From Symsagittifera roscoffensis (lineage: Eukaryota > Xenacoelomorpha > Acoela > Convolutidae): 64,000 nucleotides of DNA. The position numbers were made by a program, and so were the translations under genes. This document shows, piece after piece, positions 49,891-63,212 of this stretch; positions within the stretch are counted from its first letter, which is position 1, and the number at the start of each line of letters is the position of its first letter. The notes under the pieces are model-generated. The model was not told where the DNA came from. It saw only the letters and a program-made list of their open reading frames with translations, and searched no databases. The stretch spans positions 72,873,617-72,937,616 of the forward strand of contig NC_087063.1 of assembly GCF_963678635.1 (NCBI RefSeq), in the 5' to 3' direction.

Positions 49891-50257
49891 ATGCAAATCT
49901 CTAAAGAGAAGCTACTTCATTACTCTTTCATAGGCTTAAACTACGATGATTGTCCATAAGTTGTTTCAAAGCAAAATTCATTTTTCATCTCATAAAAACT
50001 TGAATAAATTCGATTCAAAGTATTCCTCGTTGATCCTTATTTCTGTTTTTTTTGCATTTGTTGATATTAATGGCCAAAAAGTTTCTGGTTGTCTTGTTGT
50101 TGAAAATACAGCAACAACATCAGAGCAACAGCAAAAAACTGTCATCTTGAATTCAATCTGAAAAACGCAAAAAAAATTGATTTTCAAACCAGATAAATAT
50201 TTCAATGAAAAAATCTATCTGAGAAAACTAGATCAATATCATCTTTTTCAAATCTAA

Positions 50258-51270
50258 ACAAGACTGCTCGTATCAGGGCAAAGCCCTGAATGTTCTGACT
50301 GCCTATTAAGGTTTATGGGGCAGTAATAACATTATAAAATTAAAAGGAATAAAACAAAATGAATTTTTTTTTGAAATTTGAAATTTGAAGTTTTTTATAA
50401 AAATCATTTCCCCACACGCCATATAAAGTACAAAAGGATAGATTTTGCTCCTTGTAACAAATCAACTATGGCAAATAAGCTTCGTTCAACAAATTTGGAA
50501 CGATTTATAAAACGGATTAAATTCAGTCAGAAATGGCTAGTTAAAAAGTCGATGTTTGTCTGAAGAAAAAGCCCACCCCGAGCACAAATATTCCGTTACT
50601 TTCGTATCGAAAGTCGGAACAACAATGGACAAAAACCACAAATTAAAGCCCATTTGTTTTTTTTTGTTCATCATTTCGTTGACTTGCATATGAAATTGGC
50701 ATTGTAAATGGCACTCTAATTGAAAAATTGAGCTGCCAATTTTTGTTCCGACTTTCGATACGAAAGTCACGGAATATTTGTGCTCGGGGTGGGTTTTTTT
50801 TCTTCAGACAAATTTTGACTTTTTAACTAACAATTTTTGACGGAAGTTTTTTTATCATTGAAAGGTATTGTTGTCTTGAGCTCAAATTTGCAAAGATATT
50901 TTACCTGTGATCATTTCTCGTAAAGTTACGGGGGTTTAAAGATTGCCATTTTGGCCAATTTGGGACAATTAACGCGCGATACATTTCGCGCTACTAACAC
51001 GTAAGCGGAGAGTTAATCCGTCTTAGAAATTGTTCCAAATTGGTTAAAAGAAGCTTATTGCCATAATTGGTTTGTTACAAGGAACGAAATTTATCCTTTT
51101 GTACTTTATATGGCGTGTGGGGGGATGATTTTTATTTAAAAAAAGTAACATTTTAGAAAAAAAAGTTTTTTTGTTTTATTTCTTTGAATTTTTTAAGTTA
51201 TTACTGCTCCATAAACATTAAAAGGCAGTTGGAACATTCAGGGCTTCGCCCTGATACGATCAGTCTTGTC
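50258..51270. mobile_element. Large foldback (inverted-repeat) element
   Basis: The left half (CAAGACTGCTCGTATCAGGGC from 50259) is complementary to the right half (ending CCCTGATACGATCAGTCTTG at about 51267). Outer arms are 50259-50545 and 51010-51269, inner arms 50546-50622 and 50744-50822, about 85-90% paired. The flanks TCTAA (left, 50253) and TCTAA (right, 51270) may be a target-site duplication. Between right inner and outer arms lie about 190 unpaired bases. No coding capacity; most likely a non-autonomous DNA transposon. Confidence 0.75.
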
Positions 51271-53486
51271 TAATTTTGAATATAAAAATTTGACCGAAAT
51301 AAACACCAGTAACACAGCATTTTTATATGCTTAACCATCATGGTTTCACTTGTTTTAATAGTAGCAAAATTACGTGCTGTGATTTAATTGATTTATACAT
51401 TGAGATTTGAAAAACATTGGATGCAAATTTTCACACGGTCAGCTAAACCTCGAAGAAAATAGCAATAAATAAAGAACGAAAACTTGTTTCTGTGAAAAGA
51501 AGTCTCTCGAAATTGAATCAAACGGCTCGAGACCTTTTTATTGATAAAAAAGATCAAGAAATATTTTATCAAGAAACAAAAATAATGACCATCAAAGTTT
51601 CTTTTCAATTTTGAAAAAAACTAGGCTCTTTGTTTATTAAAAAGTTTTTAATTAATAACAATTGTGTGCTAGAATTTAACCTCTTTCGAACGAAAAAAAT
51701 CAGATGAAAAATTATTTTTTTTATGCTGGGAAATCTAAAAATGAAGTTCCACTTTCGAAACTAGAAGTCGTTTTAGTTTATGCGTTACTTTTCGCGCCCT
51801 TTTTTGATATAGGAGCGTTACTTACCTTTCTTCTTCCAAACGAAACTGAAAAGAACCTAAAAAAACTGAAATTCTTTGAAAAACCTTCAACTCTCGAACT
51901 TTAAACTAAAATGCGTGTGATTTTCCAGACGAGTTTGTGAATGACACTTTTTTTGATAAAAAATAATTCTAATCGAAAAAAGTTGTCAAAGCTTTCATTC
52001 CACTGGGATATCTAAAAATTAAATTCCACTCTCGAATTTTGAAGTCGCCATTTCAACGTTTTTTTTGCGCCATTTCCACGTGCAGTTTACCTAGTTTTCA
52101 GCAAACAAATTGAAAGTGAACTCGAAAAGTGCTTCTACAACTAAGTGCAATCAGACTCAGAAATACCAAAAAATAGTTGAATGCACCTCTGTAGTTCTTG
52201 GATCAATTTGAAACTTTTTTCCGGAGAAAAAAAACAACAAAAAAATCACTAAGACTTATATTAGAGTATTCACTAAGATCAACCAACCTTAAAAATCAAA
52301 CTAAATTTCATGCATGAAACAACCCACGCTAACGCGCCAATCTAAAAGTTAACCCAAAAACTACAAGACCTCAATAAAAGTCTTTAACCATCAATCTCTA
52401 TAAACATTAATCTACATTTTCAACGCAAGAAAGTTCGATCCAAAAGTATCCAACAATTGCCTTCAAATTTCAGCGCAAAATACAGTTATTCCAATACTTA
52501 GTTTTCAACAATTCTATATAAAATGAATTTTTGAAGATAAAAGACTTCACCCAGCTCAGATGAGTTAAAATTTTGATGCTGATAAGAAATTCTAAACAGT
52601 GCCATTAGACTGTTCGAAAGAGTTAATGAACTGAGAAACAAAATGATTGAAGTTTTTGCTAAACAGTTTTAAACTATTATTTTCAAAGAAAAGTTTCTTT
52701 TCAAAGACCTTTGATTTTTGCAAATCTTGTACGTCTGAAATTATTCTGATAAAAGGGACCCAAACTGAAAAAAGACATTTCTGAAACTGAGTCAATTTTT
52801 GAGAAAAAAAAACATTTCACGATACTCTTGCGGCATTTGTCTTTTCAAAATTGGGAAGCGTAACTTGCATCCGCAAGCAATTTTTAAAAAGAAAAATTAA
52901 AAAAGCCAAACCGCAAAATTTGTTTCTGAACAACTATCAAAGTTTTTCACAAAAAAGAGTAAGAGTTTAACATAACTTGCATACGTAACTTAAATATAAC
53001 TATTCTCACTAAAAACAACCAACAAGAAGTGGCAAAAAATTCAATGAACGAAGTCTGAAAGTTTGATGAAAAAAAGATGGTCTTAAGTATTTTGGATTTT
53101 TTGGAACAAATTTATGATTAACACTTTTCTTATAAAACTAATCCAATTTGAGAAAAATGGAACAAAATTTTCATTTTGCTGGGAAGTTTGATAGTAATTG
53201 CGTTTCCGAAATTAGAAGTCGATCAAAATTTTGTGACATTTTTGCTGTTCGGTAAGGGTATTTGCCATGTTAGAAACTTTGAAAATCAAATTTCAAAACT
53301 ATACATAAAAAAATTTTTGGTTTCAAATTCAAGTCGTTATTACTTTCAATGAAGTGTAAAAGTTAATCGTAAAAATTTCTTAATTCTTGTAAATTTAGCC
53401 TGGAAAAAAGAAAAAAATCTTAAATCTTCAGTTTACTTTGAGGTTCTTTCTTACTAAAAAAGACGCACAAATTGTATATCTATAAT
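51271..53486. other. AT-rich intergenic with repeat fragments
   Basis: There is no gene. Fragments of the dispersed repeat (ATGCACCTCTGTAGTTCTT near 52180) and sequence weakly related to the 45-49 kb units (CATGTTAGAAACTTTGAAAATCAA near 53265) are present. Open frames under 70 codons look random. Confidence 0.4.
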
Positions 53487-56400
53487 AAGGATAGCCTGTT
53501 ACTATGCAAGTGGCACAGAATGTTCCGATCATATACTTAAGAAAACTTCGGTTTAGAAAGTTTTTTTCTCCAAATCAGTAATTTTCAGGTCTTAAATTAG
53601 GCATAATTTGCTGCTTTAAGCCTCTTCGTACGCTTTATTTGCTCGAATACGGACGAAAAATTAGAAACTATGAACCAGTTTCTCTCGACACTGGGAACTT
53701 TTTGAAAATATTTAAATGTGGTTGGAGTTACAACTGTTAAGGCTTTAATATGATATATCACGCACTCAAATCACGTAATTATTTGAGGTACTGATTTTGC
53801 GAGGGCAACAAGAAGAAAAAAAATTAAAACACACCCGAAAAAAAAGTTCTTCCCCATTTCAATGGTCGGAACAAAAAACACCGTTTTCTTTGTTTCATCG
53901 ACTCAAATTACACTTTTTGTCACTAATTGAGCCTTTTGCATAAAACAAACTAAAAAACTATTCAAATCACCCTTCGTTGTACTTATTTTTTAAATGCCCA
54001 AAATCGAAAAAAAAATCCGCGAATTGGTTAACTGAAATGGTCATAAAGTTGTTTGCCGTTTTTTTTGTGAGGAATGACAATTAAAAAATTTTATCTGAGC
54101 ACTATTATTAATTTTCAGACAATGATATTGTCGAATTATGAGTTTCAAACGAGAAAAAACTATGTTACCACAACACTTAACCTGTTAAAAAGCATGAAAA
54201 CTTTTCTACCATAAAACTCAATCTGAGAAAAGTTGATCACTACCCTCTTTTTAATTATAAATTTCAGTTTACAATAGTATCGGAAAAATTATCCATCATT
54301 TTTTTGCTCATCACATCCTTGACATGTATATAAACTTGGCACTGTAAGGCACTTGATACATAAAATTATTTTCAAACCAAATGCCTTACACTTATTTGTA
54401 TTTTACTCATATTTTTATTGTACAAAATTTTAAATTTTTTTTATCCATTACGAGGCCAAACTGTGCATTTTGTGAATTGTAAGTGCATTACGCAATAGGC
54501 AAAAATCAGATTTGTCGGGGAATCCACAAAGATGTTATTTTTCTTTGATCTTCTCTGTTGTTTTGGATTCCACGGACAAATAGCTAAAACAATGTGTTGC
54601 TCATACTCGCTCCAAAAAGAGGCAACTTTGGGAATCCGGAACCACTTTGTGGAATCCATGAAAAAATAAAAAAATCTGTGTTTAGTAAACTTAAGCTGTC
54701 GCGGAATCCGCAACTGTAAGTGTAATCCGCAAATTGTGAGCGGAATCCGCAACTTGAAAGTCGAATCCGCAAATTGTAGGCGAAATCTGCACGAATTTGC
54801 GCAATCTACTTACATTTGCGGAATCCGGTAAATTTGCAGAAACCAGAAGAATTACCTTTGTTCGCTCATTGCGGAATCCGCAACAAAATCAAAGTGTCAA
54901 AAAATTTACCTTACAGGTATTTGTACACGGAAGCGGAATCCACTGCAAATTTTGTAAATGGAATTCACTTACACTTTGGAATTTGTTTAAACACTTGTCT
55001 CTGGAATCCAGGAACATACAAACACAAAAATGTGCGTTTATCTAGTACACAGTTTGGCCTCGTAACGATACTGGCGTTCTTTTACATTATTAACAAAATT
55101 TCATTATTTTTCCAAGTGCTTTACTTCATTTAATATCCATCGGCTTTTGCAATCAACATAATCTTGACTTGGACATAAAACTGGCACTGCAAGCCACTAA
55201 AAATCAGAATTTGAAATTTGAGTTGCTGCTTCGGTCCAATAAATTCTTCCAAAAACAATTTCATTGAAACAGTGGCCAGTAGCAGAACATTTTTAGTCCT
55301 TTAATTACTTGCTTTCACTCTGTTTTAATCTAACAGTTAAAAAGTGGGAACACTTCGTTGATATGTATTTTGAGATTTGAATCAACGTATGTAACTTTTC
55401 ATAAGTTCAGCCAAACGTTGGAGAAAACAGCATTAAAAATAAGTAACAAAAATGGTTCCAGCCACTTCTCTATGAACCATTTTGCGCTGCAAGAGTAGAC
55501 AAGTTGCACCAAAATCGGTTTCGTTCGTACCTGCGATATAATTATAATACCCATTTTGGGTTTATCATAATAACAAGTATAAAAACAGCAACATTTTTAG
55601 ATCATAAAAACTGTGAGAGAAAAACTGAGGAAAACAAAAATAGTTAATATTACTGATTAAAACAAGAATAATCATCACAATGTTGATGAAATCAAAAGTA
55701 CCAGAAGTTAAAATATAAAATCAATGAAAAGAAAACTAGCTGGATTCTGAAAAAAAAAAACGAAACGAAAACTATTCAGACAGAGTTTTTCTGTACTGAA
55801 TTTTTATCTTCTCATTTTGCAGATTATTTGTAAAAATTCGACCAACGAGTTAGGTGCTTCTTGGTCAGAAAAATTTCATTTACTAGTTATCTAATATGAT
55901 AAGTTTTTCCAAAATCTCATTTTTTTATGCGCATTGTTCACTTAAATTATATATAAACGCAATCGGTGATAATTTTGATTGAAGATTGACTTCATTTAAA
56001 ATAAAAGATTTTGAACACGACGCTTTTTTTGAAAAACCGCTGATATCTAATTGATTATACAGCAATTGAGTTCACGACAACTCATTGAAAATGGAGATGA
56101 AATTTGTCTTCGGGTCTCTTCAATGTTTTTTCTTTTTGTTTTCCACGCAAAATCAGGTACCACAAATAGTCATCAGACTGGGTTGAACAAAATACCAATT
56201 TAAAGCCCAAACAGTTGTGATTCGAACCTTTTTTTAAAATTTTTTAAAAAAAATTCCACTTTTGAGAGAAACCGGTTTCAAATTTTGATTTTTAAACTTA
56301 TTTCGAGCCAATAAAGCAAGCGAGCAGTTTTATTTTGTTTGGTTAAAGCTTATAATAGTTTAGTTTAAAATGTAAAAACTTAGTTTTACTTGAGTAGCGT

Positions 56401-56701
56401 TAGTTTACTTTGAGAATTTTAACGCCTTTTTGGAATCAGGTTTTTCAAGAAATCAAAAAACTGCAAGAAAATTTTTTAAAATTTTTTTCGTTTCTCAAGC
56501 TGTTTTTCTACAGACGCCCATTTTTGATTAGCTTTTTTTCTTACTATGACTGTCGGTTATATCTACTCTCCAGTTTTCGTTCAGCTCCTTTTATCCAACC
56601 ACGCTGAAGAAAAATCGGAACTAATTTGAAAAAGTGTGTTGTATTTTTAAAGACTACGGTCGGAACATTCTGTGCTGCTTACACAGTAACCGGCTATCCT
56701 T
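53487..56701. mobile_element. 3.2 kb element with 44-bp terminal inverted repeats
   Basis: AAGGATAGCCTGTTACTATG at 53487 continues through GCACAGAATGTTCCGATC (53530); the inverse occurs at 56658-56701 with about five mismatches in 44. No transposase frame could be found between, so it is non-autonomous or decayed. Similar GTCGGAACRTTYTGTGCT strings occur near 45540, 47510 and 49385, linking it to the tandem array. No clear target-site duplication. Confidence 0.55.
54448..55065. mobile_element. MITE with 18-bp perfect TIRs and internal AATCCGCAA repeats
   Basis: TTACGAGGCCAAACTGTG (54448-54465) and its exact complement (55048-55065) bound a 618 bp element nested in the 3.2 kb element. The interior contains many GGAATCCGCAA-like words in both orientations, spaced about 20-25 bp (54700-54890), so it can fold on itself. 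Open frames inside are by-products of the repeats. Confidence 0.7.
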
Positions 56702-57689
56702 GTTTTACTTCTATTTTTGAATTATAGTTTTATTAGATCTATCTTGCTTGTGATTATCAGAAAAATTTTTTGTCCCGTTCATTTTGCGGTATGTTTTTCT
56801 AGCATGAATTCAAGATAATTCTGATGCCGTTTTGTTTTTTTTTCGAACAATTCATATTTTGACTATACTTCACAGAAAGTTAGTTTGGAGATCATTAATA
56901 GTTACATAATGAAGACACTTTTAGTTCTTATTTGGAATCCAAAAGAAACAAAATGTGGACTCAAGGTCCATTCCTTCAGAAAAATCTCCCGCTGGAAAAA
57001 TGAGGTTGGTCTAGTTTTCATAGCCAAGGTGTTTCAAATAAACTGTTATTTTATTAAAGCTTGTCATATCACAACCGTTTATCTGTTTGACTTCATAAAT
57101 TGCGGTTTGCTGACTGATGGATGTTACGCTTATCAGTTTTGCTTAAGGAAACTTTTGTTGCCAATCATTTTCCAACCTTTTGATAGTCATTTGAAATAAA
57201 AACTCTTGATTTATCTGAAAAATTTTTTTTTTTTAAATATGGAGCTTAAAATTTCAAAAAATTATCTGAAATTTTTTTCCTTTAGTGTAAGGTTTTGAGA
57301 ACTGCTACTCAATGACAATCAATGAGCGCAAATTTCTTTTTATTGAGTAGCATGTATGGCGAATCAAACTTTTTCAAATAGAATTGAGGCAACATGAATT
57401 TTCCCAATAACTTTTTATGAGATGAAACATTTTTACTCTTTCGGTGTTACGTGTTGTGTGGGTGAGGTAGTAAAAACTTAAGTTTTTTCGTCATTATTAT
57501 GTTTTTTTCAACAAAAACTGCAGCAGATAACTGAAAAAGTTAAAAAAAAAATCAAGGCTTTTTCATGTTATGATGATGATATGCTGCATAGAAATTGATT
57601 TCCGATAGCCTATTTAGATACGTGAATCGATTTAAAATAGATTCAGTAGTTTTTACGGTAGAAAAAAAATCGATTTTATTGCATAAAGA
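55066..57689. other. AT-rich sequence without recognisable genes
   Basis: Contains the right part of the 3.2 kb element and flanking DNA. A 104-codon plus frame at 56885-57199 has no recognisable domain and is rich in F, K and C; it may be chance. No RNA gene seen. Confidence 0.4.
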
Positions 57690-60600
57690 TTTTGCAAACA
57701 AGGTGGAGACGGCGCGACCCAGCAACATATTTAGAGCAATTTTCGCGACCTGGAGACGGTTCGCTTTTTGCGACCAGACAGAGACGATGCGACCTTTGCG
57801 CCAAAGGTAAAGAAGGCGCGACAGAGAAAAATTTCCTTGCGAATTTTGAGACCAAGGTGGAGACAAAGCAGCTTTTGCAAACAAGGTGGACATGGCGCGA
57901 CAACGGAAAAAATCGCTATTTTTGCAACGTAACAATTCGCAATTTTTTGCGACGAGTACGAAGCGACTTTTAGCGACCAAGGAGGAGACAATGCGGCCTG
58001 GAACATTTTTTCGCGGCTTTCGCGACCAAGATGAATACAACTTTTGCGACCAACGAGGAGAAGACGCGACCCAGAAGAGCGACTTTTGCGCCAAAGATGA
58101 AGATGGCGCAACTCAGAAAAAATATATCACATTTTTCGCCATCGACAAGGTTTTCAGGGCCAAAGTGAAGACGGTGCGGCCCAGAAAAGCATTTTGCATT
58201 TTTGAAAACAAAGGCGCGACTCAAGACACAGCGCAACTTGAAATACAGTCCGAAGCAATCCAAGTTTGCCATTTTCCAAGCTCTCGGGACTAATTTGGGT
58301 GCGGCGCGAGTTCCTTGACGAAGGCTGAGACGGCGCAATTTTGGCGTCCAATGTGGGGATGGCGCAATTTTCGCAGCCAAGGTGGAAACGGCGCAACGTT
58401 CTTGACCAAGGTGAATACGGTGCGACCCACAAAAAACCCACAAATTGGAAATAGCGCAATTTTCGAGAAAAAGTGGAGACTGTCTGATCCAGAAAATTTT
58501 TTTTGTGAATTTCCCGACCGAGGCGGGAGCTTCGAAACAAATATATAGAAAACTAATGCAAACCAAAAAAAATCGCATTTTTTTCCGACCGAGTTTGAGA
58601 CAGCGACACTTTTGCTACTAATATGGAAAATGGAGGATTGTCGCAAACTCGGGGGAGACAAAGCAATTTTCGCGACCAAAAAAGAAACGGCTTTCGCGAC
58701 TAAGAAAGAGACGCGTGACTTTTGCGAGAAAGGTGAAGACAGCGCAACCCAGAAAAAACATATCGCATTTTTTTGACCGAGGTGGAGACAGCAAGATTTT
58801 CAGAACCAAGATGGGAACAGTGTGATTCAGAAAATGTATAGCATTTTCGGGAACCAAGGCGGGAATAGAGGGGCTTTCGGAGCTAATACACAACTTGACT
58901 ATGATTTCGAGACCAAGGTGGAGACGGCTGAACCAGAAAAAAAGTTTCTTGCAATTTTCCCGACCAAAGTGGATACGGCGGGAATTGCGAGACCATCAAG
59001 AAGAATGAGGGATCTTCGCGAATTCGGTGGAATTAGTGCAGTTTTTGCTACCGAAATTGAGATGTCTCAAGACAGAAAAAAATTGTCGCAACTTCGCTAT
59101 CGAGGTTGAGACGGCGCGCTTGTCGTGACCTCGATGAGGATCGCATCATTTCCACGATCAAACTGGAGACTCCGCAATTTTCGCGGGACCTTCGCGACCA
59201 AGCTGGAGATGGCGTTGCTTTTGCAACAAAAGTGAAGACGGCGCAACCCAGATAAAATTTATCACATTTTTTCACGATAAAGGTCGAGACGGCGAGCAAC
59301 GCGACTTGACTTGCAGCTGGATGACCCGCTAGGGCGACTCAATCAAATTTTGCCATTTCCAGATGATTGCGACCGAGTTGGGTACCGCGCGAGTTTCGCT
59401 GCGAAGGTGGAAACGGCGCGACTTTCGGGTCCAAGCTGTAGACGGTGAATTTTTCGCGACCATGGTGGATACGGCGGAAGTTTGAAGATCGACAGGGAGA
59501 AAAGGGGGACTTTCGCAACCTCGCTGAAGACGATGTGATTTTTGAAACCATAATGTAGAAGGCACGAAGAAAAATTCGTCGCATTTCTTGGAATCGAGGT
59601 TGAGTCGGCACGCCTATCTCGACCTCGGCGAGGACGGCGAGATTTTCGAAACCATTTTGGTGATGGAGCAACCCAGAAAAAAATATATCTCATTTTTCGC
59701 AACAGAAGGTGGAGGCAGGAAACCAGAACTGAATTAAGCATTCTTCGCGACCGAGTTGGATAGCGCCCGATTTTCCGGTCCAAGGTGGAGACGGCGCAAT
59801 TTTTGAAACCAAGGAAACTGCGTGACCCAGAAAAAATTCATTTTCTGAATGAGATGAATACGGCATGACTTTTGCAACTAACAAGGAGAATGGGGGATCT
59901 TAGCAAACTCGGTGGGGACGGTGCAATTTTCTCGACCAATCGGCGCGACCCAGAAAAAAAATAAAGCAACTTTTGCGATCGAGTTTGAGACGGCGCACCT
60001 AACTCAATGAGAATGGCGAAACTTTCGCGACCGAAATGGAGTTGGCAAAACCCAGAAAAAGTCCATCTCATTTTTTGTGACCGAGATGCAGACGGGGGGA
60101 TTTTGCGAATAAGGCTGAAACGATTTGACTCGACATAGAACTGCGCGACCGGCCTGCACGACCGAGAAAAAAATTAGCGCTGCTTTCACGACCAAGAAGG
60201 AAACGCGTCGGTTTTCACGATGACTTTACAGACCAAGATGAAGACGGCGATTTCGATTTCTCACTGCTTTCAAGACCAATATGGATACGGTGCAATTTTG
60301 TGACACAGGTGGAGATGACATGACTTTCCCGAATAAGATGGAGACGGTACGATCCAGAAAAATTAATTGCTTTTTCGCAACCGAGATAGAAAATGCGCAA
60401 CTTTCGCGACGAAGAAACGGTTTCTTGCGGTTTCGCGACTGAGTTAGATACGGCGTGACTTTTATGATCAAGGTGGAGACGGCGCGACTTTTTGGACGAA
60501 GTTGGAGACGGTGCGACTTCCCCGACCAAGATGAAGACGGCACCACCTGGAAAAAATAATTGCTTTTTCGCAACCGAGATAGAGACGTCGCAATTTTTGT

Positions 60601-62420
60601 GACTAAGGAACAGACAGCGCGATTTTTTCAATGAAGATGGAGAGGGTGCAACTTTCAAGACCAAGAAACATTTTCTCACAACTTTCGCACCCGAGTTGGA
60701 TATATCGCGACTTTCGAGATGAAGATGGATACGCCGCAACTTTTGTGACCTAGGTGAAGATGGTTTGATTTTCCCGACCAAGATCGATACGGCATAACCT
60801 AGAAAAGATTAATTGATGTTTCACCACCGAGACAGAGACAGCGCGACTTTCGCGACGAAGAAACGGTTTCTCGCAGTTTCGCAACAGAGTTGGATACGGC
60901 GCGACGTTCGAGACGAAGGTGGAAACGGCGCACCTTTTGTGACCAAGTTGGGGACGACGTGACTTTCTCGACGAAAGTAGAGACGACCTGACTTTCTCGA
61001 CGAAGGTGGAGACGGCGAGATTTTCGCAACCATTTTGGTGATGGAGCAACCCAGAAAAAAATATATCTCATTTTTCGCAACAGAAGGCGGAGGCAGGAAA
61101 CCAGAACTGAATTAAGCATTCTTCGCGACCGAGTTGGAGAGCGCCCGATTTTCCGGTCCAAGGTGGAGACGGCGCAATTTTTGAAACCAAGGAAACTGCG
61201 TGACCCAGAAAAAATTCATTTTCTGAACGAGATGGATACGGCATGACTTTCGCAACTAACAAGGATAATGGGGGATCTTAGCAAACTCGGTGGGGACGGT
61301 GCAATTTTCGCGACCAATCTAGAGACGGCGCGACCCAGAAAAAAAATGAAGCTACTTTTGCGATCGAGTTTGAGACGGCGCACCTAACTCAATGAGAATG
61401 GCGAAACTTTCGCGACCGAAATGGAGTTGGCAAAACCCAGAAAAAGTCCATCTCGTTTTTTGTGACCGAGATGCAGACGGGGGGATTTTGCGAATAAGGC
61501 TGAAACGATTTGACTCGACATAGAACTGCGCGACCGGCCTGCGCGACCGAGAAAAAAATTAGCGCTGCTTTCACGACCAAGAAGGAAACGCGTCGGCTTT
61601 CACGATGACTTTAGAGACCAAGATGAAGACGCGACGAAGAAACGCGACGAAGAAACGGTTTCTCGCAGTTTCGCAACAGAGTTGGACACGGCGCGACTTT
61701 CGAGACGAAGGTGGAAACGGCGCAACTTTTGTGACCAAGGTGGGGACGACGTGACTTTCTCGACGAAGGTAGAGATGACGCGACTTTCTCGACGAAGGTG
61801 GAGACGGCGCGACTTTTGCGACCAAGGTAGAAGCGGTGCAACCACGAATAAAATTGCGACTTAGTCAAACATTTTCGCGACCGAGTCGGAAGCGGCGCAA
61901 GTTTTTGCGACTGAGGCGGAGAAGGCGCAACCAAGTTGGAGACATCGCCCTCAAAAATGGCGAGAATCAACATTCAACGGCACCACTTTCACGATCAAAA
62001 AAGAATCGTCGCGGCTTCACGACCATGTTGGAGAGGACATTAATTTTGCGACCAAGGTAAAGATGGCGCAACTCAGAAATTTTTTTTTGCGATCGAGATG
62101 GAGACGGCTAGACTGCCCCGACCAAGATGGATGCCGCAGGACCCAGAAAATTATAAAGATTTTTGGCGACTGAGTTGGAGACTGCGCGATTTTCACGACA
62201 AAGATAGAAACGGCGCAACCAAGAAATTATTTCCCACGAGTTTCGCGACCGAGTTGGATACGGCAAGACTTTCGCAATTACGGTGTAGACGGCGCGGTCC
62301 GGAAATAATTTTTTTGCACCGAAATGGAGACGGCGCGACCAAGAAACAATTTGCGTCCAACTTGGATACTTTCGCAACCGAGTTGGATACCTCACGACTC
62401 AGGAAACGGCTTGACACGAG
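57690..62420. repeat. 29-bp minisatellite array, about 4.7 kb, with higher-order duplication
   Basis: The core word is GGCGCGACTTT(T/C)GCGACCAA followed by GGTGGAGAC. In the cleanest part (61690-61810) successive units start at 61690, 61719, 61748, 61777 and 61806, exactly 29 bp apart. Elsewhere units are diverged and interrupted by an insertion type CCCAGAAAAAA-TATATC-CATTTTT. A block at about 59650-60250 is almost identical to 61028-61632 (shift about 1380 bp). The array is far richer in GC than its surroundings. Confidence 0.9.
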
Positions 62421-62743
62421 ATGCAATGGTTCGAGATAGGACAAAAAGCTCCTGTCACGCAAACAGTGTCTCTATGCAAACAATTGATAATTCTTACTGA
62501 TAGTTTTTTGAAACAGTCGAGTTGAACAAAAGATACCGAAAAAATCTGGAAAACCTCAATTTCAGCGTTTTTTAGAAAAACTTTGTAGGCAAAAACGATA
62601 GAAAGCTAAGCTGGTTGAGAGCCTAATAATTGGTTTTGATTTCTCCAAAGTGATTGAATGAAATTGTTGATTTCCCAGTTAAAACGTATCTGATTAAAAA
62701 AACAACGATGCCTAAACCATATCGAACCAAGCTAGTTGGAACC
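62421..62743. other. Spacer between minisatellite and LTR
   Basis: AT-rich; no feature seen. Confidence 0.5.
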
Positions 62744-63096
62744 AGATCTAAACTAGAATTGATTATTGGATATTACTCTGATGTTTTATCTCGATAAAAC
62801 ACTGAATAATAAACAATCATACTCCATCAAACTAACAACCCACTCATTTGTAAGTGCTGAAACTACTTGCAGTTTCAGCACCAGAGCAATTTGAAATAAA
62901 CTTAGAATACAGTTGTTTTCATTCTGGAAACTAACTCGCATAAACCGGTGTACACTAGATCTTTTGAGACAAGGAGATATAAGAGTAAGATTAAGATTAG
63001 TATCAGACTAAGAAGTTGCAGAAATCTATCCGGCCGAAAATAAGATGACGGGCAGACGGTGTATCTTATCTGAAATTACTCAATGAGTTTACCAAA

Positions 63097-63108
63097 TATT
63101 ATATAAAC
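63097..63108 (+). promoter_or_regulatory. TATA-like box in family A LTR
   Basis: ATTATATAAACT lies about 110 bp before the small ORF. The other copies have GAGTTATACGAC-like sequence at the same position, so the box is best in this copy. Presumed LTR promoter. Confidence 0.35.
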
Positions 63109-63212
63109 TCATCATTAGCGACCAAAAGTCTCGAACAAGACCTTAACCAACTTAGATTAGAAACATTAACCAGAACATTAGATTAGAATTAGACAAAGAC
63201 AACATTTTAAAA

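Noticed and set aside
57690-62420. Many 60-200 codon ORFs on both strands, and the regular 29-bp repeat looking like a CRISPR array
   Set aside because: The ORFs follow from a stop-free repeat unit and shift frame every unit. Repeats are directly adjacent without unique spacers, and the genome is eukaryotic, so neither genes nor CRISPR.
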